NCBI GenBank assembly: GCA_020723785.1
Contig: DYIH01000013.1
Coordinates: forward strand, 1 to 15,519
Direction of reading: 5' to 3'
Source: Thermaerobacter marianensis
GTDB lineage: Bacteria; Bacillota; Sulfobacillia; DYIH01
DNA: 15,519 nucleotides
The notes under the pieces were generated by a model that was not told the origin of the DNA, did no database searches, and worked only from the letters and a program-made list of their open reading frames with translations. Every line of letters starts with the position of its first letter. The stretch's first letter is position 1. Shown here in pieces: positions 13,725-15,519 of the stretch. Position numbers and translations under genes: made by a program.

Positions 13725-15452
13725 GCCAAATCGAAAAACAAAGACCGCGTGGCCATCATGCCCCTGGGCGGGTTGGGGGAGATCGGCAAGAACATGATGG
13801 TCATCGAAAGCGGCGACGACATCCTCGTCATCGACGCCGGACTCTCCTTTCCCGACGCGGAGATGCCCGGGGTGGACATCGTCATCCCGGACATGACCTA
13901 CCTCTTCGAGAACCGGCAGCGGGTGCGCGCCCTGTGCCTCACCCATGGGCACGAGGACCATACAGGTGCAATCCCGTACCTGCTCAGGGAGATGGAGGTG
14001 CCCATTCACGGCACCCCTCTCGCCCTGGGCCTGGTCAGGGAGAAGCTCTCGGAACACAACCTGGACCTGCCCCCCGGCTCCCGTTCCTACCGGCCGGGCG
14101 AGTCGATCCAGGCCGGCTGCTTCCGGGTGGAGCCCTTCCGCGTCAACCACAGCATCGCCGACGCCGTCGGCCTGGCCATCCGCACCCCCCTGGGCACCAT
14201 CGTCCACACGGGCGACTTCAAGTTCGACCACACGCCGGTCGACGGGCAGGTGGCCGACTTCCACCGCCTGGCCGAGCTGGGCAACGAGGGCGTGCTGGTG
14301 CTGCTCGCCGACAGCACCAACGCCGACCGGCCGGGCTTCACGCCGTCGGAGAAGACCGTCGGCGCGGCCATGAACAAGATCGTGGCCCGCGCCGGGGGCC
14401 GCGTCATCGTGGCCACCTTCGCTTCCAACGTCCACCGCATCCAACAGGTCATCGACACCGCCATCGAACACGGCCGCAAGGTGGCCATCGTCGGGCGCAG
14501 CATCGAGAACACCGTCCAGGTCGCCCTGGAGCTGGGCTATCTTCACGTGCCCGAAGGGACGCTGATCGGCGTGGAGGAGATTCGGCGCTACCCCGCCGAA
14601 CGGCTCGTCGTCCTGACCACCGGCACCCAGGGCGAGCCCATGTCGGCCCTGTCGCGGATGTCCACCGGCGAGCATCGCTGGGTGGAAATCCTGCCGGGCG
14701 ACACGGTGATCATCGCCGCTTCCCCGGTTCCCGGCAACGAGGCCCTGGTCTACCGCACCGTCAACAACCTCTGCCGCCTGGGGGCCGAGGTGATCCACGG
14801 CCGCGAGTCGGGGGTCCACGTGTCCGGCCACGGCGCCCAGGAGGATCTCAAGCTGATGTTGAGCCTGGTGCGGCCCCGCTACCTGATTCCCGTCCACGGC
14901 GAGTACCGCCACCTGATGCACCACTCCGAACTGGGCCAGGCGGCTGGAGTGCCCAAGGAGAACATCCTCGTCGGGGAGAACGGCACCATCTTCGAGATCA
15001 CGCCGGAGGGCGCCCGCATCGCCGGCAAGATTCAGGTGGGCGCCGTGATGGTCGACGGGCTGGGCGTCGGCGACGTGGGCAACATCGTCCTGCGGGACCG
15101 GCGGCAGTTGGCCCAGGACGGCATCATGATCGTGGTCGTGGCCATCGACAAGGAAACCGGCGCCGTCATGGCCGGCCCGGACATCGTCTCCCGCGGGTTC
15201 GTCTACATGCGCGAGTCCGAACCCCTGATCGAGGAGGCCAGAGGCCGCGTCGCCGCAGCCTTGTCCGGTTGCGAGGCGCGCCGGGTCACCGACTGGTCGA
15301 CGCTCAAGGGGACCGTCCGCGACACCCTTTCCCAGTACCTCTATGAAAAGATCCGCCGCCGCCCGATGATCCTGCCGATCATCATGGACGTGGATCTCCA
15401 GCGGGGGGACGCGCAGCGGGGGGATTTGCCGCGGGGGGCCGTCGGCGGGTAG
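13722..15452 (+). CDS. rnj: Ribonuclease J
   Basis: RNase J is a metallo-beta-lactamase/beta-CASP nuclease with 5'-to-3' exonuclease and endonuclease activity, central to mRNA decay and rRNA maturation in Bacillota. From the ATC start the protein is 576 residues. THGHEDHTGAIPYL carries the zinc ligands (His75, His77, Asp79, His80). The beta-CASP region has VIVATFASNVHR and LTTGTQGEPMSALSRM; SGHGAQEDL (His370) and PVHGEYRHL (His392) follow. The C-terminal domain has SRGFVYMRE. The N-terminus AKSKNKDRVAIMPLGGLGEI matches family starts only if translation begins at ATC 13722; GTG 13749 would remove nine residues and leave the ribosome binding site 36 bases away. The position after dapA corresponds to B. 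subtilis rnjB. Confidence 0.95.
   Translation: MAKSKNKDRVAIMPLGGLGEIGKNMMVIESGDDILVIDAGLSFPDAEMPGVDIVIPDMTYLFENRQRVRALCLTHGHEDHTGAIPYLLREMEVPIHGTPLALGLVREKLSEHNLDLPPGSRSYRPGESIQAGCFRVEPFRVNHSIADAVGLAIRTPLGTIVHTGDFKFDHTPVDGQVADFHRLAELGNEGVLVLLADSTNADRPGFTPSEKTVGAAMNKIVARAGGRVIVATFASNVHRIQQVIDTAIEHGRKVAIVGRSIENTVQVALELGYLHVPEGTLIGVEEIRRYPAERLVVLTTGTQGEPMSALSRMSTGEHRWVEILPGDTVIIAASPVPGNEALVYRTVNNLCRLGAEVIHGRESGVHVSGHGAQEDLKLMLSLVRPRYLIPVHGEYRHLMHHSELGQAAGVPKENILVGENGTIFEITPEGARIAGKIQVGAVMVDGLGVGDVGNIVLRDRRQLAQDGIMIVVVAIDKETGAVMAGPDIVSRGFVYMRESEPLIEEARGRVAAALSGCEARRVTDWSTLKGTVRDTLSQYLYEKIRRRPMILPIIMDVDLQRGDAQRGDLPRGAVGG
15399..15443 (+). repeat. Three 15-base repeats at the 3' end of the RNase J gene
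   Basis: Copies start at 15399, 15414 and 15429: CAGCGGGGGGACGCG, CAGCGGGGGGATTTG and CCGCGGGGGGCCGTC. They encode the pentapeptides QRGDA, QRGDL and PRGAV at the extreme C-terminus, after the conserved domain. The G6 runs make this a site prone to slippage. Confidence 0.7.
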
Positions 15453-15487
15453 TCCTGCCGGCCCCGACCGGCGGTGGTGATGCGATG

Positions 15488-15519
15488 AGTCAGGCGCCCT
15501 CCGCGGAGGGCGCCTGACT
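15488..15519 (+). terminator. 32-base perfect palindrome after RNase J, probable terminator
   Basis: AGTCAGGCGCCCTCCG is followed directly by its exact reverse complement, giving a 14-bp stem with a CGCG loop. It starts 35 bases after the stop codon. The window ends at its last base, so a following T run cannot be seen. Confidence 0.75.

Noticed and set aside
13520..15346. 608-codon frame overlapping RNase J
   Set aside because: It is a His/Arg/Pro/Gly-rich shadow of the RNase J frame.
1..15519. CRISPR array, insertion sequence ends or phage attachment sites
   Set aside because: No regular spacer-repeat pattern, transposase gene or paired terminal repeats were seen by eye.

Overview
The window is a high-GC chromosomal segment, almost all coded on the + strand, from an endospore-forming member of the Bacillota. 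The evidence for this is a dipicolinate synthase pair (dpaA-dpaB), a YmxH-type PRC-barrel protein and the block dpaA-dpaB-asd-dapG-dapA-RNase J, which matches the Bacillus subtilis order ymxH-spoVFA-spoVFB-asd-dapG-dapA-rnjB. The GC content, the frequent GTG starts and the futalosine menaquinone pathway suggest a Moorella/Desulfotomaculum, Symbiobacterium or Thermaerobacter-like lineage. The sequence alone does not decide the genus.

Layout. Positions 1-3374 hold a tightly packed menaquinone operon: mqnE (3' part only), mqnA, mqnC and mqnD. These enzymes take chorismate through aminofutalosine and cyclic dehypoxanthine futalosine to 1,4-dihydroxy-6-naphthoate. Positions 3497-4281 hold a YmxH/YlmC-type PRC-barrel protein and a Gly/Ala-rich general-stress-type protein, closed by a long hairpin. 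Positions 4374-6266 hold a complete half-size ABC exporter. Positions 6402-12507 hold dapB, dpaA, dpaB, asd, dapG and dapA. Together these run from aspartate to tetrahydrodipicolinate (lysine and peptidoglycan) and, by the DpaAB branch, to dipicolinate, the spore-core solute. Positions 12871-13374 hold a DUF433/DUF5615 toxin-antitoxin-type pair whose toxin looks truncated. Positions 13722-15452 hold RNase J, followed by a 32-nt perfect palindrome at the window edge.

The most unusual points are three. (1) RNase J has a strong Shine-Dalgarno sequence correctly spaced from an ATC codon, with no ATG, GTG, TTG or CTG nearby, so either a rare AUC start is used or there is a sequence error. (2) The gaps on both sides of dapA contain toxin-antitoxin debris: a frameshifted Phd/YefM-like antitoxin tail on the - strand upstream, and the DUF433/DUF5615 pair downstream. 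(3) A 360-base, apparently decayed stretch lies between dapA and that pair. I found no CRISPR array, rRNA, tRNA, insertion sequence or clearly new multi-gene system; the rest is well-known metabolism in an interesting arrangement.
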